From Streptomyces bluensis (lineage in GTDB: Bacteria > Actinomycetota > Actinomycetes > Streptomycetales > Streptomycetaceae): 64,000 nucleotides of DNA. Location of the stretch: NCBI RefSeq assembly GCF_014650715.1, contig NZ_BMVM01000022.1:1-64000 (forward strand), in the 5' to 3' direction. The position numbers and the translations under genes are program-made. Shown here in pieces: positions 42,041 to 51,337 of the stretch. Below the pieces are notes generated by a model. The model was given only the letters and a program-made list of their open reading frames with translations, searched no databases and was not told the origin of the DNA. Each line of letters begins with the position of its first letter. Position 1 is the stretch's first letter.

Positions 42041-43921
42041 ATGGGCGAGGAGTTGGAGAGTGTGCGCTGGTCGCAGGCCCGCGCGAAGGCCGACACGTTC
42101 CGTGGGCTCGATGGCCGCGAGCGGGATGTCCTGGCCCTCCTCTACTACGTCGTCGCAGTGCGCGAGGGGCGCGAGGTGGCCAGCGTCGGCTTGCCGGAGA
42201 CGCGGCGCCGGCTGACTGACCTCGACGCGCTACAGCAGGACCTGGACGCGCTGCTTCCCGGCCCCGGCCCTGATCCGGACCGGACCTTTGAGGAGGGGCA
42301 GCGCGCACAGATCCGCAGGCTGACCGCTGACACCGCAGGCAGGGACGGCGGTTTCACGGGGCCGGGGCCGGTTACCGGCCGGATCTGGCATGTCTGGGAC
42401 TGCCTGCGGACACCGCACGGGGAAGTCGCCGACGACCTGATGTCAGACATGCCCGACCACGATCCTCCGGCCAGGATCCAGCTGACCGGCAAGACCTGGT
42501 TCGAGCAGTCCGCGGGCCAGTTGGTGCGCCATGTGGACCAGCTGCTGCTGGCCGCGGCCGGTGCGCACCTTGTACACAGCCCCGTACAGATCACGGCCGG
42601 CATCCACGCGGGCCGCACCGGCAGGATCAACACCGTGATCTGGGATACCGAACGCGATCTCGCAGTCGGCGATCCCCCCGCCTCGTACCGGGTCCGCCTC
42701 GACGAACTGTACGGGCCTCAGGGGCTCGTGGACGTCAGCCCGCGGGAGCTGATGAAACTGCCCGAGTGGGACAACAAGTTCGTCGTTGTCCATGCCGGCG
42801 AGATCCTCCCCACCGAGTGGAACGCTGCGGTGCTTCTCGCCGCCGACGGCGACACCTCCTGGCACGACGACGCAGTGGAGGCCCTGCGCGAGAGCCAGCG
42901 TTGCTATGGCCGCCAGGTGGTCCTTATTCCCCGTCCTCCCGACGGCAGGGCGCCGTCGGCCGAGCACGATCAGTGGATCAGCAACGCTCACGCCTGGGCC
43001 GACGAGATCATCGCTCCGGACGCCGGCGTCCCTGGCGAGCCGCCTCGCTTGGCGCCGGGAGTTCCCGCCGATGGCCGTGAGCACGACGGCAGGCTGATCG
43101 TCTTCCCCCGTACTCCGGGCACGGAGCTGTCCGAGCGGTCCTGGGCCAGGCAGCACGCGGTGATCGCCGAGGACGCCGTCGCTGCGGCCCGCGCAGCCCA
43201 ACTGCGTATCGGCCGCGGCATGTCACGCAAGAGCGGCGCGCGGGGAGTACCGCTCCTGGTTGCCCAGACGGGCGGGTTTGCAGACTGGCGGATGCGCCTG
43301 GCCGAACACGGCAGACGACTGGTGGAAGCCCGCGTCGCCTGGGCCGACCGGGAGGGCGGGAAAGACCGGGCCGCGCGCTGGGCCGTGCACGCACGCATCG
43401 AGGACCGAGAACTGCACACCACCCATGAGGTGATCACCGGGCACACCACTCGACTCAGCATCGTCCTCTACCGGCCTCGGACAGTTTGGACGGACAGCGA
43501 GATCGTGCTAGTCCAGGACGACACCAGCATCCTGAACGTGGCCCCCGAGATCGGAGGACCGCACATGCTGCTCCGGCTGCCGACGATGGACATCGGGCTC
43601 ATCCGCAGCGGGGGAACGCGCGATCGAGTACAGGCCGTACTCAGCCTGAAATTCGGCCTGAGCATCGAGACAGACCGGCTCTTCTCGCAGTGGCCCCGCA
43701 ATGACACCAGCATGACGGCATCAGCCCATCAAGTCTTGGGCCTGGAAATCACCGAGGAAGAACTCAACTCGCTCAGCAGCAGCGCTGCTGAGCGGCCAAG
43801 CCCCTCCGTGCGCTGCGAGATCCGCACCCTAGCCGAACTGATGGCCAAGCCGGTGACGGACTGGGCCACCCTCGGAATGATCACAACAGTCATGCGACCC
43901 ACCGGCCTCACCGACCGCTGA
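42041..43921 (+). CDS. Large protein of unknown function
   Basis: A 626-residue soluble protein with no family I recognise. Features seen: WHVWDCLRTPHGEVADDLMS, RTGRINTVIWDTERDLAVGD, FVVVHAGEILPTEWNAAVLL and ERSWARQHAVIAEDAVAAAR. There are no transmembrane helices and no clear nucleotide-binding motif. The ATG at 42041 is the first in frame. It is divergent from the TPR protein, with a 270-bp control region between them, and stands alone. Confidence 0.62.
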   Translation: MGEELESVRWSQARAKADTFRGLDGRERDVLALLYYVVAVREGREVASVGLPETRRRLTDLDALQQDLDALLPGPGPDPDRTFEEGQRAQIRRLTADTAGRDGGFTGPGPVTGRIWHVWDCLRTPHGEVADDLMSDMPDHDPPARIQLTGKTWFEQSAGQLVRHVDQLLLAAAGAHLVHSPVQITAGIHAGRTGRINTVIWDTERDLAVGDPPASYRVRLDELYGPQGLVDVSPRELMKLPEWDNKFVVVHAGEILPTEWNAAVLLAADGDTSWHDDAVEALRESQRCYGRQVVLIPRPPDGRAPSAEHDQWISNAHAWADEIIAPDAGVPGEPPRLAPGVPADGREHDGRLIVFPRTPGTELSERSWARQHAVIAEDAVAAARAAQLRIGRGMSRKSGARGVPLLVAQTGGFADWRMRLAEHGRRLVEARVAWADREGGKDRAARWAVHARIEDRELHTTHEVITGHTTRLSIVLYRPRTVWTDSEIVLVQDDTSILNVAPEIGGPHMLLRLPTMDIGLIRSGGTRDRVQAVLSLKFGLSIETDRLFSQWPRNDTSMTASAHQVLGLEITEEELNSLSSSAAERPSPSVRCEIRTLAELMAKPVTDWATLGMITTVMRPTGLTDR

Positions 43922-44488
43922 ACTGTCGACAGCCGCCGACAACGAACTGACCTCGAGTCGCGGTGGGGTAGCACAAGATCATCTCAGCGCATCGCGCTGG
44001 TGGTCGCGCAGCGCGACACCGGACCTGCCGATCGCCACGACCCCGAGTACCAGCGGTGTCCGGAACCGAGCTTGCTCGTCTTCCTCGGTGCCGTGTGCAC
44101 TCCGGAGTGCGTACTTCGCCGACCTGCTGTCCGAACCTCTCTGTGACTGGGCCATTATCGGCCTCGTCACCCGCGCGATCATGCACACTAGCCCGCCCGC
44201 CTCCGGCGACGTCGACCACCCGCGCGGATGTGAACGCATTAGCAGCACACCAGGTCTCCTTGCCTGCCAAAATGGATACGCCACGAGGACACTGACGAAT
44301 GCCCTGGGGGCGATGCGCGCATGGATGCGTCATGCCGGTCATTACCTCATCACCGAGCGGTTTACCTCTCGTCGCGGGTCTGTCAAACGTTTGACAGACC
44401 CCGTCGACCAGATCACCGACCGCGTGGGGGGCAGACATCGACCCGGCCGATAGTTTGCCGGCCGTTTCCGTATCGGGCGTGCGGCGAC
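43922..44488. other. Intergenic region with a palindrome
   Basis: No supported gene. It carries the 26-bp palindrome at 44376-44401 and should hold a promoter for whatever is read from 44489 onward. Codon composition here is irregular in all frames. Confidence 0.4.
44376..44401. repeat. 26-bp perfect palindrome
   Basis: GGGTCTGTCAAAC followed directly by GTTTGACAGACCC, with no spacer. The core TGTCAAACGTTTGACA suggests a two-fold symmetric protein-binding site (operator or recombinase site). It is not the parS consensus. Confidence 0.75.
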
Positions 44489-44791
44489 ATGGGCGGGCCG
44501 CGTACGCCGCCCCCGCCGCCGCTGGCCTGCTGCCACTGCACGGCCACCTGGCGGTGGGTGCCCCGCGTACGGGCCAAGATCGCCGCCGGGACCTGGGAAG
44601 CCAGCGTGAGCAGGGACGTGGCGCGATCTTGGCGCGGTTGGACGGTCCAACAGCCGGAGCCCGCTGAGTTGGTCGCTGCTGAGCGGCTGACCGGGGAGCC
44701 ATGGCGGGGGCGTCGCCCGTGGCCGAAGCTAGTCCAGCCCCCCTGTCTGTGCGATGTGGGCGATGAAAAGGTCAGCAAGTTCGGGCTCTGA
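44489..44791 (+). CDS. Possible small zinc-binding protein
   Basis: A 100-codon frame with PLACCHCTATWRWVPRVRAK, SVSRDVARSWRGWTVQQPEP and AELVAAERLTGEPWRGRRPW. Composition is coding-like, but it overlaps the convergent immunity-like gene by ~60 bp and no ribosome site is seen. The true C-terminus may differ. Confidence 0.35.
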   Translation: MGGPRTPPPPPLACCHCTATWRWVPRVRAKIAAGTWEASVSRDVARSWRGWTVQQPEPAELVAAERLTGEPWRGRRPWPKLVQPPCLCDVGDEKVSKFGL

Positions 44792-45175
44792 AGTGGTTGG
44801 CACAGGCGTGTCCGGGACTTCGCTCTGCATGCCCCACTCTGTGTTGAAATTGATGGCCGTGCCTTCCGGCGCCACGTTGTTCCTGAGCCATACGGCGAAC
44901 GTGGCTGCTGAGCTGGCGGTGCAGTCTTGGACGGACATGCCTTCCGGCGACAGGAGGGCCATGCCCTCCAGTTGTTCGTCGTCCAGGGTGATCCCGAAGT
45001 GCATCGACGATCCCTTAACGGGCCCGTCGGTACCGGCGTCGATGCGGATGAACTCGTCGGGGTTCCGCTCTCGTAGTTTGGCTTCCAGGCTCTCGTACGT
45101 CAGGCCCCAGCTCTGTCCGCCCGGCGGAGTGAAGATGTACATGGTGCGGAGTTCTGCGATCTCTTCCGGTTCCAT
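44729..45175 (-). CDS. Probable immunity protein for the adjacent toxin
   Basis: A 148-residue acidic protein (MEPEEIAELRTMYIFTPPGG, AGTDGPVKGSSMHFGITLDD, ATFAVWLRNNVAPEGTAINF). It is encoded 41 bp after the polymorphic toxin in the same direction, with size, acidity and position typical of immunity genes. The family itself is not recognised, so the role is inferred from context. Confidence 0.6.
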   Translation of the reverse strand: MEPEEIAELRTMYIFTPPGGQSWGLTYESLEAKLRERNPDEFIRIDAGTDGPVKGSSMHFGITLDDEQLEGMALLSPEGMSVQDCTASSAATFAVWLRNNVAPEGTAINFNTEWGMQSEVPDTPVPTTSEPELADLFIAHIAQTGGLD

Positions 45176-45216
45176 CGTGGTGTGGTGCTTCCTGTGCGGC
45201 GGAGTGGTGACGGTGG

Positions 45217-46755
45217 TCAGGGCACGTAGCGTGCGTAGCCTTTCACGCCGTAGGCGGCCATCATGACGCGCCAGTACTGGACGGATTCCTGGTTGTTCGT
45301 GACGGTTTCGACTCCCCGCATCTCTGTGTTCCGCGGGTCGTTGAGGGCTGCGGCGTACTTCTTGAGCTCGCCGCGGTCTGACCGGTAGAGGAAGTCCTTC
45401 TTCCCTGATTCGTGGTTTTCGCGGAGCTCTTCGAGGGAGCGGTAGCAGCGTTGGTCTGGCTTGTTGACGTACTTCGCTTCGACGGCCATGCCGTCGCGGT
45501 CGCGGAATCCGTCGACCATCAGGGTGTTGTTCACGCTATGTCCGGATGGGATGTGGACTTCGTACTCGGGGTATCCGGCCACACGTTTCTGGTAGGCGAC
45601 CTCGGCGGGTCTGCCGCCTGAGACGTCGCCCTGGCGCAGGGAGTTCAGCCAGGTCTGGAAGTGTTTCTGCTCTCCGGGCGTGAGTGGTGGGAAGCGTGGG
45701 TTGGGTGGGGTGGCCGGGGATATCGGCTGGACGCGCGGGCCGTTGGCGGGTCGGTAGGCGACGGGGACCAGGGTCGGGATGCGGATGAGAGGGGCCAGGA
45801 GCGGGGGCAGGCCAGGCACGGGGCTGTTGTTGTCGGGCCGTGGCATCTTCACCCGGGCCTTGGAGCTGTCCAGGGCGGGCGGGATCTTGCCGAGTGCCGC
45901 GATCCGCATGTCGCTGGCGATGAGTTCGTGCAGGCCGCCGTCGTTGCCGTCTCCTCCGAACCGCGGTTGCTCCCAGGGCAGGAGGAACTCGCCGGTGATT
46001 GGGTTCGAGTCCATGGGGAGTCGCTGCTTGGCGGTTTCGACGTGATCGGCGTAGGAGTCGCAGGCGTTGGCGATCATCCTGCAGGCGGTGGGCAGGTTCG
46101 CCATGAGGGTCTCGTCCTCGCTCACCTCACTGGGTGGCGGGTGCTTGCCGACGAACTTCCTGAAGAAGTTCTCGACCGCGTCGGCGGTCTCACCGACCTC
46201 GTCGAGGGTGGCTCTCTTCCACGCGGTCTCGGAATCCCAGTACGCGTCTTCGAGGATCTTGGCGGCGTGCCGCCAGGTCAGGGCGGCGGCGCGGAGCTTA
46301 TCTGGTTGTCCGAGGAAGCGTTCGTTGAAGAGGTACTGGTCAACGCCGCTGGTCTCGCCGACGACTTCGGGGAGGTCCTCGGCGTGGTGGCTGGCGCGCG
46401 GGCTGCAGTCAGGGCCTGACGGTTGAGCCCCGATATCAGGACCCTGGGGGCTCTGGCCAAGGAGCTCTGCCGCGATCTTGCTTTCCTGTTTCAGGAACGC
46501 CTCGGCCGACTTGAGTAACGCGCCCGCTCCGTTGGCCATCACCTGATGGGCGAACCCTGCCTTGTCGAAGACCGTCTTCACGGCTTCCTTGTACACGGTG
46601 GCGAAGGCCCGGCCGGCCTCGCCGTCGCCTGCCATGCCTCCGTTCTCGCTGAGTTCCGTGGAGAGCAGGCTCAACATGTTGTAGATCAGGTCACGCAGAT
46701 CCACCATGGACCAGGAGGCGTTGACGAAGTTCGCCGTTTGATGCCGAAGGTTCAC
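45217..46755 (-). CDS. Polymorphic toxin with restriction-endonuclease-fold C-terminus
   Basis: A 512-residue protein. The N-terminal ~110 residues are helical and WXG100/LXG-like (NFVNASWSMVDLRDLIYNML, FATVYKEAVKTVFDKAGFAH), suiting type VII-like export. A Pro-rich linker (SPATPPNPRFPPLTPGEQ) precedes the toxin domain. There, GYPEYEVHIPSGHSVNNTLM, VDGFRDRDG and MAVEAKYVNK give the D...ExK nuclease core of the REase-fold toxin group. The GTG at 46755 has GGGAGG upstream and overlaps the stop of a small gene (GTGA). Confidence 0.78.
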   Translation of the reverse strand: MNLRHQTANFVNASWSMVDLRDLIYNMLSLLSTELSENGGMAGDGEAGRAFATVYKEAVKTVFDKAGFAHQVMANGAGALLKSAEAFLKQESKIAAELLGQSPQGPDIGAQPSGPDCSPRASHHAEDLPEVVGETSGVDQYLFNERFLGQPDKLRAAALTWRHAAKILEDAYWDSETAWKRATLDEVGETADAVENFFRKFVGKHPPPSEVSEDETLMANLPTACRMIANACDSYADHVETAKQRLPMDSNPITGEFLLPWEQPRFGGDGNDGGLHELIASDMRIAALGKIPPALDSSKARVKMPRPDNNSPVPGLPPLLAPLIRIPTLVPVAYRPANGPRVQPISPATPPNPRFPPLTPGEQKHFQTWLNSLRQGDVSGGRPAEVAYQKRVAGYPEYEVHIPSGHSVNNTLMVDGFRDRDGMAVEAKYVNKPDQRCYRSLEELRENHESGKKDFLYRSDRGELKKYAAALNDPRNTEMRGVETVTNNQESVQYWRVMMAAYGVKGYARYVP

Positions 46756-47000
46756 CGTCCCTCCCCCGTGGATCCCTGACAAGCGCTCAGGGAACCATAC
46801 TCGGTTGCGAATCGGTGCCATGAGGAGGCTGATGGGGCGTCGGCAGGCAGAGGTATTTTCCTAGCACAGCACTTCGACTCATCTGGTCGTGGCGGGAAGT
46901 ATGTGGAGTGCTGCTGACAGTCGGCTTTGACGGACATAACCAGTGCGTCGGTGGTGCACAGGAACCGGACCTGGTGCTCGGGGCCGGCGGTCATGGTCAT
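46752..47000 (-). CDS. Small protein coupled to the toxin gene
   Basis: An 82-residue protein starting MTMTAGPEHQVRFLCTTDAL, with Cys residues (CCARK, SACQG). The ATG at 47000 has GGAGG nine bases upstream, and its TGA overlaps the toxin GTG. It may be an export adaptor or chaperone, or a leader that couples translation. No family recognised. Confidence 0.5.
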   Translation of the reverse strand: MTMTAGPEHQVRFLCTTDALVMSVKADCQQHSTYFPPRPDESKCCARKIPLPADAPSASSWHRFATEYGSLSACQGSTGEGR

Positions 47001-47175
47001 GGTCTGCCGCCTCCTTCTATGGTCAGAATGTCGGTGAACGCAGTCGTGCTCTGTTTGGGGGCTGGCAGCCAGCCGTATTGGCGCGGCCGGGAAGTGCCTT
47101 GCAACGTGCTGTACCGGCTGGCGGTGCGGTCGGCATCGGGATAGCGGCTTGATGTGCCTCATGAACGGGCGTTTG

Positions 47176-47862
47176 TCAGAGCCCGGGCGTTGTTTTCCTA
47201 CCGAGGGGCAGCTCCAGGATGCGCTCGGACGTATAGGTGTTGCGGTCGGGGTGCTGGGTTTCCAACACCAGCCACACGGACTTGATGCGGGCGGTTACGT
47301 GATGGCGGGCATGGCGGAGTAGGGCGGAGGCAAGGGAGTCCGCGCGGTCCACCAGGTTGGGCGTGTCGGTGTCGACGGTCCCGTACCCGGCCGACAGGTG
47401 TGGGAAGTATGCTTCGGCGGCCTCAGGCATGATCAGCCCGCCGTTTGCTAGCCCGGCCTGTACCCGCCGGTTCAGCTCGGTCGGTGCGTCATGGGGCGCA
47501 AGGTGCGGCCAAACCCGCGCGAGGACAGCCGAGCGGCTGAGCGCGACCGGCCCGATGTCCACGGAGAATGGCTCTACTTCGGACAGCTCGGCCCGGAGGG
47601 CTTCGGCTGCGTCCTTGAGTTGCCGGGGGCCGACGCGCTCGTCGGCGTAGTCGTGCGCGAGGGCAGCCTGGATGGTCCAGTGCAGGTCGCTGTCGGCTAC
47701 TGGGGTCACGATGTCCTGGTACGGGGCGAGTACCTCCCGTACCTGCCGGAAGTAGCTGACCACGTCTGGGGGCGGCAGCCACAGTACGTGCGGGCGGACG
47801 CTGTCCTCGGCAGGGCCGCCCTCGGCGCGCCACAGCCGGCCAGGATGCATGAACCTCTTCAC
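47176..47862 (-). CDS. 2'-5' RNA ligase/cyclic phosphodiesterase-like protein
   Basis: A 228-residue protein with the two histidine motifs of the 2H phosphoesterase superfamily: DLHWTIQAAL (H-x-T) and YFPHLSAGYG (H-x-S). VEPFSVDIGPVALSRSAVLA is the central strand pair. 2H enzymes open 2',3'-cyclic phosphates or make/break 2'-5' linkages. The GTG at 47862 overlaps the EEP stop (GTGA), so it is the last gene of the large minus-strand operon; the combination suggests RNA or nucleotide end-processing. Confidence 0.75.
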   Translation of the reverse strand: MKRFMHPGRLWRAEGGPAEDSVRPHVLWLPPPDVVSYFRQVREVLAPYQDIVTPVADSDLHWTIQAALAHDYADERVGPRQLKDAAEALRAELSEVEPFSVDIGPVALSRSAVLARVWPHLAPHDAPTELNRRVQAGLANGGLIMPEAAEAYFPHLSAGYGTVDTDTPNLVDRADSLASALLRHARHHVTARIKSVWLVLETQHPDRNTYTSERILELPLGRKTTPGL

Positions 47863-48824
47863 GCCGCCATCACTGCCAGTTCGTGCAGTGCGAAGTCGGC
47901 TGTGACCATCAAGTGGTCTGAGGCCGCTTCGGCGTCCGGCCCGTCGTGAGTGAGGTGCGTGCGGGTGGTGGCGGCAATGTCCGCGGTGACGCGCAGAGTG
48001 TCGATACGGCGCTGGCCGAAGTCGTCGGGCCGCCCTTTGGCGTCGACCCAGTGCCCGCACGACCACTGCCACGGCACGTCCAGGACGGCGGCGGTATCCC
48101 TCAGCCCGCCTGGATCGCGTCGCAGGAACTCCCCGGCATCCCGGTTCGCCAGCTTGGGCGCGTTGGGGTCCTTGGGGTCGAAGGTGACCTGGTAGCGCAG
48201 CTTGCGGTGGTTCTGTTCCAGGTACGGCTCGGGGTCGTAGTACTCCCCCCTCGGGCGCCGGTCCGCACTGAGCCCGTTCCAGTCGGCCGCGACGCCGCCA
48301 GGGATGGCCGGGTCCTGGAAGACGGACAGCACGCGGTGGGCCTCCCACAGGCGCCGCTCGGGCCGGAAGGGGTCGGCGTGGTAGGAGCACCAGCGGGTGG
48401 GCACTGGTCCTCCGGCGCGGAAGGTGGCGGCGACCAGGCCGTGCCAGAAGTCGCTTCCGCCTTCGTACGCCCGGAGGGTGCCGGGGATTGGCTCGATGTC
48501 GGGTGTCCACAGCAGGCCGACGTGGAAGCGGTTGGCGCTCGCGCCGGCCGCCTGGCTGGCCAGTGCCGGGATCGCTTTGTGTCTGCGTGCCGGGATCGCC
48601 TCGCAGCACATGCCGGTGTCGTGAGCGATCCTCCGTATGAGGCGTCGGGCGTCGGCTTTGGTGTCGCCGAGGAGTTCCTGTATGCCGAGGACGCCTGTGC
48701 GGCCCTGGTAGGCGCGCCGGATGTTCCCGATGATCAGGTTGTATCGCTGCTGTAGCTGGGGGGTAGTCGGTATCTCCAGGTTGAGCAGGTTGTACGTGCC
48801 GAATCGGAACAGTGCCGATCTCAC
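47859..48824 (-). CDS. Endonuclease/exonuclease/phosphatase-family hydrolase (intact)
   Basis: A 321-residue protein with the full EEP set: GTYNLLNLEIP, VLGIQELLGD (catalytic Glu), RRPRGEYYDP, VAADWNGLS (D-x-N) and EAASDHLMVTADF (D-H). These are Mg-dependent phosphodiesterases acting on nucleic acids or phospholipids. It has no signal peptide, so a cytoplasmic nucleic-acid substrate is likely. It lies 169 bp after the methyltransferase-NUDIX fusion gene and is coupled to the RNA ligase-like gene. Two other EEP genes in the window are broken. Confidence 0.83.
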   Translation of the reverse strand: MRSALFRFGTYNLLNLEIPTTPQLQQRYNLIIGNIRRAYQGRTGVLGIQELLGDTKADARRLIRRIAHDTGMCCEAIPARRHKAIPALASQAAGASANRFHVGLLWTPDIEPIPGTLRAYEGGSDFWHGLVAATFRAGGPVPTRWCSYHADPFRPERRLWEAHRVLSVFQDPAIPGGVAADWNGLSADRRPRGEYYDPEPYLEQNHRKLRYQVTFDPKDPNAPKLANRDAGEFLRRDPGGLRDTAAVLDVPWQWSCGHWVDAKGRPDDFGQRRIDTLRVTADIAATTRTHLTHDGPDAEAASDHLMVTADFALHELAVMAA

Positions 48825-48993
48825 AGCGGCTCCCTTTCTTCTACGCGATCAGTGTGTCGGCCGGGAATGGTGCAGGGCCGTCGGCCGCCCGGTCCGCTCA
48901 GTGGGTTCGTAGGTGGCCGCACTGCTCGTGTGCGGGCAGGCCGACGGACGGTCTGAGCGGGGCCCGGCGGGCGCATGTACCCGGGTTTGGGTT

Positions 48994-51303
48994 TCAGGGC
49001 GTGTCGGGCGGCCAGGTGAAGACGAGCCGGCTGCGCTGTTTGTCCAGGACGTGGCCCCCGGGCAGATCACGGTCCGCGGTGCCAGTGGGGTATACCGACA
49101 GGTGCGGGCCGACGCTGCCGCGTGCGTCACGGTCCCAGGTCACGACGAGGTCGGCCATGATCTCGGCGAGTTCGTCGGCGCGCGGGCCGTGAGCGTGGAT
49201 GCCGAACTCCCACAGGCTGATACCGGATGCGTCGGCGGGGAGTTTGCGGGTCAGGAGGTGGGCGAGGGAGTCGTCGCGGACGAGGGCGGCGGCCTCCCAG
49301 CCTTTGGGCCGGTGGAGGATACCGGTGTCGAGATCCGCGTCGACGGCGAGGCGGGCAAACCCGTTGCCGAGGTGGGTCGCCAGCCACAGCAGGAGCATGT
49401 CGAACGGCACGTTGCCGGGGATGGTGACGCCGGTCCAGCGTTCGGTGCGGGGCATGTTGAGGGCGGCGTCGAGGCGACTGGTGTCGGTGGGGCTGCCGTC
49501 GGCGAACCGTACGGTGACCTCTCCACCACGCAGCCGGATGACGGTGTCCTCGCGGTAGCCGGGGCCCTGGAGGGGAACGAACCCGCAGACCGTATAGCTG
49601 TCCGCGACCAGCACACCATCGCGTTTGGTGAAAGCGATGGACCAGGTGTAGCCGTGGATGCGCAGTGGGACGACCAGGCGTCCGTTCTCGGCGAGGCAGT
49701 CGACCCATGCGGGCGGGATGTCGCGGGCTTCGACGGTGACGATGAGGGCGTCCACACTCCTGGGTTTGGTGAGCAGGGCCGGGGCCTGTTCGCCGTCGCC
49801 GAGGTGGATGCGGACCTGGTGATAGCCGGTGTCGGTAAGGAAGCGGCGGGCGCGGTCGGTGACGTAGGGGTCGATGTCGATACTGATCACGGTGCCGTGT
49901 CGGCCGACGACTTCCTGAAGGAGGGCGGCGTTGTATCCGCCGGAGCCGATCTCGACCACGGTGCTACCGGGGCGCAGCGCGGCATCGCGGAGCATGAGGG
50001 CCTGCAGCCAGGGGGCCGAGGCGCTGCTCGTGGCCGCCCCGCTCGTGGTTCGCTTGATGACGGGCGCCTGCTGGGTGTCGTACGCATCCTCCAGGGCGAC
50101 ACCAGGGAGAAAGCGGTGGCGCGGGACCAGCCGAAACGCCGTATCGATCGCACTGCCCACATCCATGCGGCCCTCCTCGATCAGCCGGTCGGCCATCGCC
50201 TGCCGCAGCACGGCCGTCTCGGCGGCCTGTTGGGCGAACTCGGTTACGTCAGCATGAGCGATCGAATACCGGTGCACAGGAGGCAGGCCAGTGAGCAGGC
50301 CGGGCCAGAGGGTGTCGATGACGTGCGCGCTCGGGGTGAACAACGGCTGGGCGAGGTGAGGCAGGTCAGCGGGCTCGTGCCACTCCCACCGGCGGATCAA
50401 GTGAGGTTCGGTGACAGACGGTTCGCCGGTGTAGGAGGTGACACGGACGGCGGCCGTAAGGCGTGGGATGCCGTGGGTGGAGTCCATCAGGATGGCCAGC
50501 AGCCGCGCGTCCGCGGGGTCGGCCTTCAGACCGGTCTCCTCCTGAAGCTCCCGCACGGCGGCGTTGACGAAGTCCTCGTCGGCGTCGTTCTTGCCGCCAG
50601 GTAGCTCCCAGACCCCGCGGCGAGTCGACCAGCCCAGCAGGATCCGCCCCACCGGGTCGGTGACGACGACCCCGGCGCCCGTGAGCGCGTGCGGGGATGG
50701 GCGCCCCTTGCCGGCGCTCTCACCCCGGGCGGGGGCGGGCTCGCGCAGGACGACGAAGGCGAGCCCGTCCGCGTCGTACTGTTCGGCGACGTTCCAGCCC
50801 GCGCACAGCAGGCCGAGTTCGTCATCGTCGAGGGCAATGCCCCGCTTGCTGTCCGGCAGAGCGGTGGCGATCGGAGTGATCACACACAGCGTCCCGCCTG
50901 GACGCAGCCGCTCACGCAGCCTGTTCATCACACGGGTGCGGTCGCGGATGAAGGCCCAGCTGAGGCGGAAGGTGATCAGGTCGTAGGCAGCGTGGGGCAG
51001 ATCGTCCAGACAGTCCCGCTCGATGTCGAACACCCGGTAGGTGATGTCGCCGGTGCCGTCGCCGCCTTCGCGGGCGAGGTCGACGGCGGCGGGGCAGTAG
51101 TCAACGGCATCCACCCGGTAGCTGCTGGCGGCAAGGTGGCGGGCGAGTTCACCCGTGCCGCAGCCGATGTCCAGGGCCCGGCCGCCTTCGATGGGGGCGG
51201 GCGCATGCTCGGCCAGCAACGTCCGCTCGCTTTCCCCGAGTTGCCGGAAGCCCTGCCCTCCGGCGTAGTGCTCGTCCCATTCCTTCTGTCCGGTGTAGGC
51301 CAA
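48994..51303 (-). CDS. Methyltransferase - NUDIX - isoaspartate-methyltransferase-like fusion
   Basis: A 769-residue three-domain protein. Residues ~1-200 are a class I methyltransferase (ALDIGCGTGELARHLAASSY). Residues ~205-340 are a NUDIX domain (ELPGGKNDADEDFVNAAVRE, LQEETGLKAD). Residues ~370-769 are PCMT-like: FLPGVALEDAYDTQQAPVIK, MLRDAALRPGSTVVEIGSGG and a long extra C-terminus. The TTG at 51303 follows AAGGAG. PCMT relatives methylate Asp/isoAsp carboxyls, in some RiPP pathways making aspartimides. Two methyltransferases around a NUDIX domain is unusual; the substrate is unknown. Confidence 0.82.
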   Translation of the reverse strand: MAYTGQKEWDEHYAGGQGFRQLGESERTLLAEHAPAPIEGGRALDIGCGTGELARHLAASSYRVDAVDYCPAAVDLAREGGDGTGDITYRVFDIERDCLDDLPHAAYDLITFRLSWAFIRDRTRVMNRLRERLRPGGTLCVITPIATALPDSKRGIALDDDELGLLCAGWNVAEQYDADGLAFVVLREPAPARGESAGKGRPSPHALTGAGVVVTDPVGRILLGWSTRRGVWELPGGKNDADEDFVNAAVRELQEETGLKADPADARLLAILMDSTHGIPRLTAAVRVTSYTGEPSVTEPHLIRRWEWHEPADLPHLAQPLFTPSAHVIDTLWPGLLTGLPPVHRYSIAHADVTEFAQQAAETAVLRQAMADRLIEEGRMDVGSAIDTAFRLVPRHRFLPGVALEDAYDTQQAPVIKRTTSGAATSSASAPWLQALMLRDAALRPGSTVVEIGSGGYNAALLQEVVGRHGTVISIDIDPYVTDRARRFLTDTGYHQVRIHLGDGEQAPALLTKPRSVDALIVTVEARDIPPAWVDCLAENGRLVVPLRIHGYTWSIAFTKRDGVLVADSYTVCGFVPLQGPGYREDTVIRLRGGEVTVRFADGSPTDTSRLDAALNMPRTERWTGVTIPGNVPFDMLLLWLATHLGNGFARLAVDADLDTGILHRPKGWEAAALVRDDSLAHLLTRKLPADASGISLWEFGIHAHGPRADELAEIMADLVVTWDRDARGSVGPHLSVYPTGTADRDLPGGHVLDKQRSRLVFTWPPDTP

Positions 51304-51337
51304 TGGGGTATCTCCTTCATTGAGGTGGCGGGAGGGG

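Noticed and set aside
44376..44401. Palindrome considered as a parS site
   Set aside because: The Streptomyces parS core is GTTTCACGTGAAAC; this sequence (TGTCAAACGTTTGACA) does not match and no parAB genes are near.
48913..50604. 563-codon plus-strand frame opposite the triple-fusion gene
   Set aside because: Antisense to clear NUDIX and methyltransferase motifs; composition is typical of a shadow frame.
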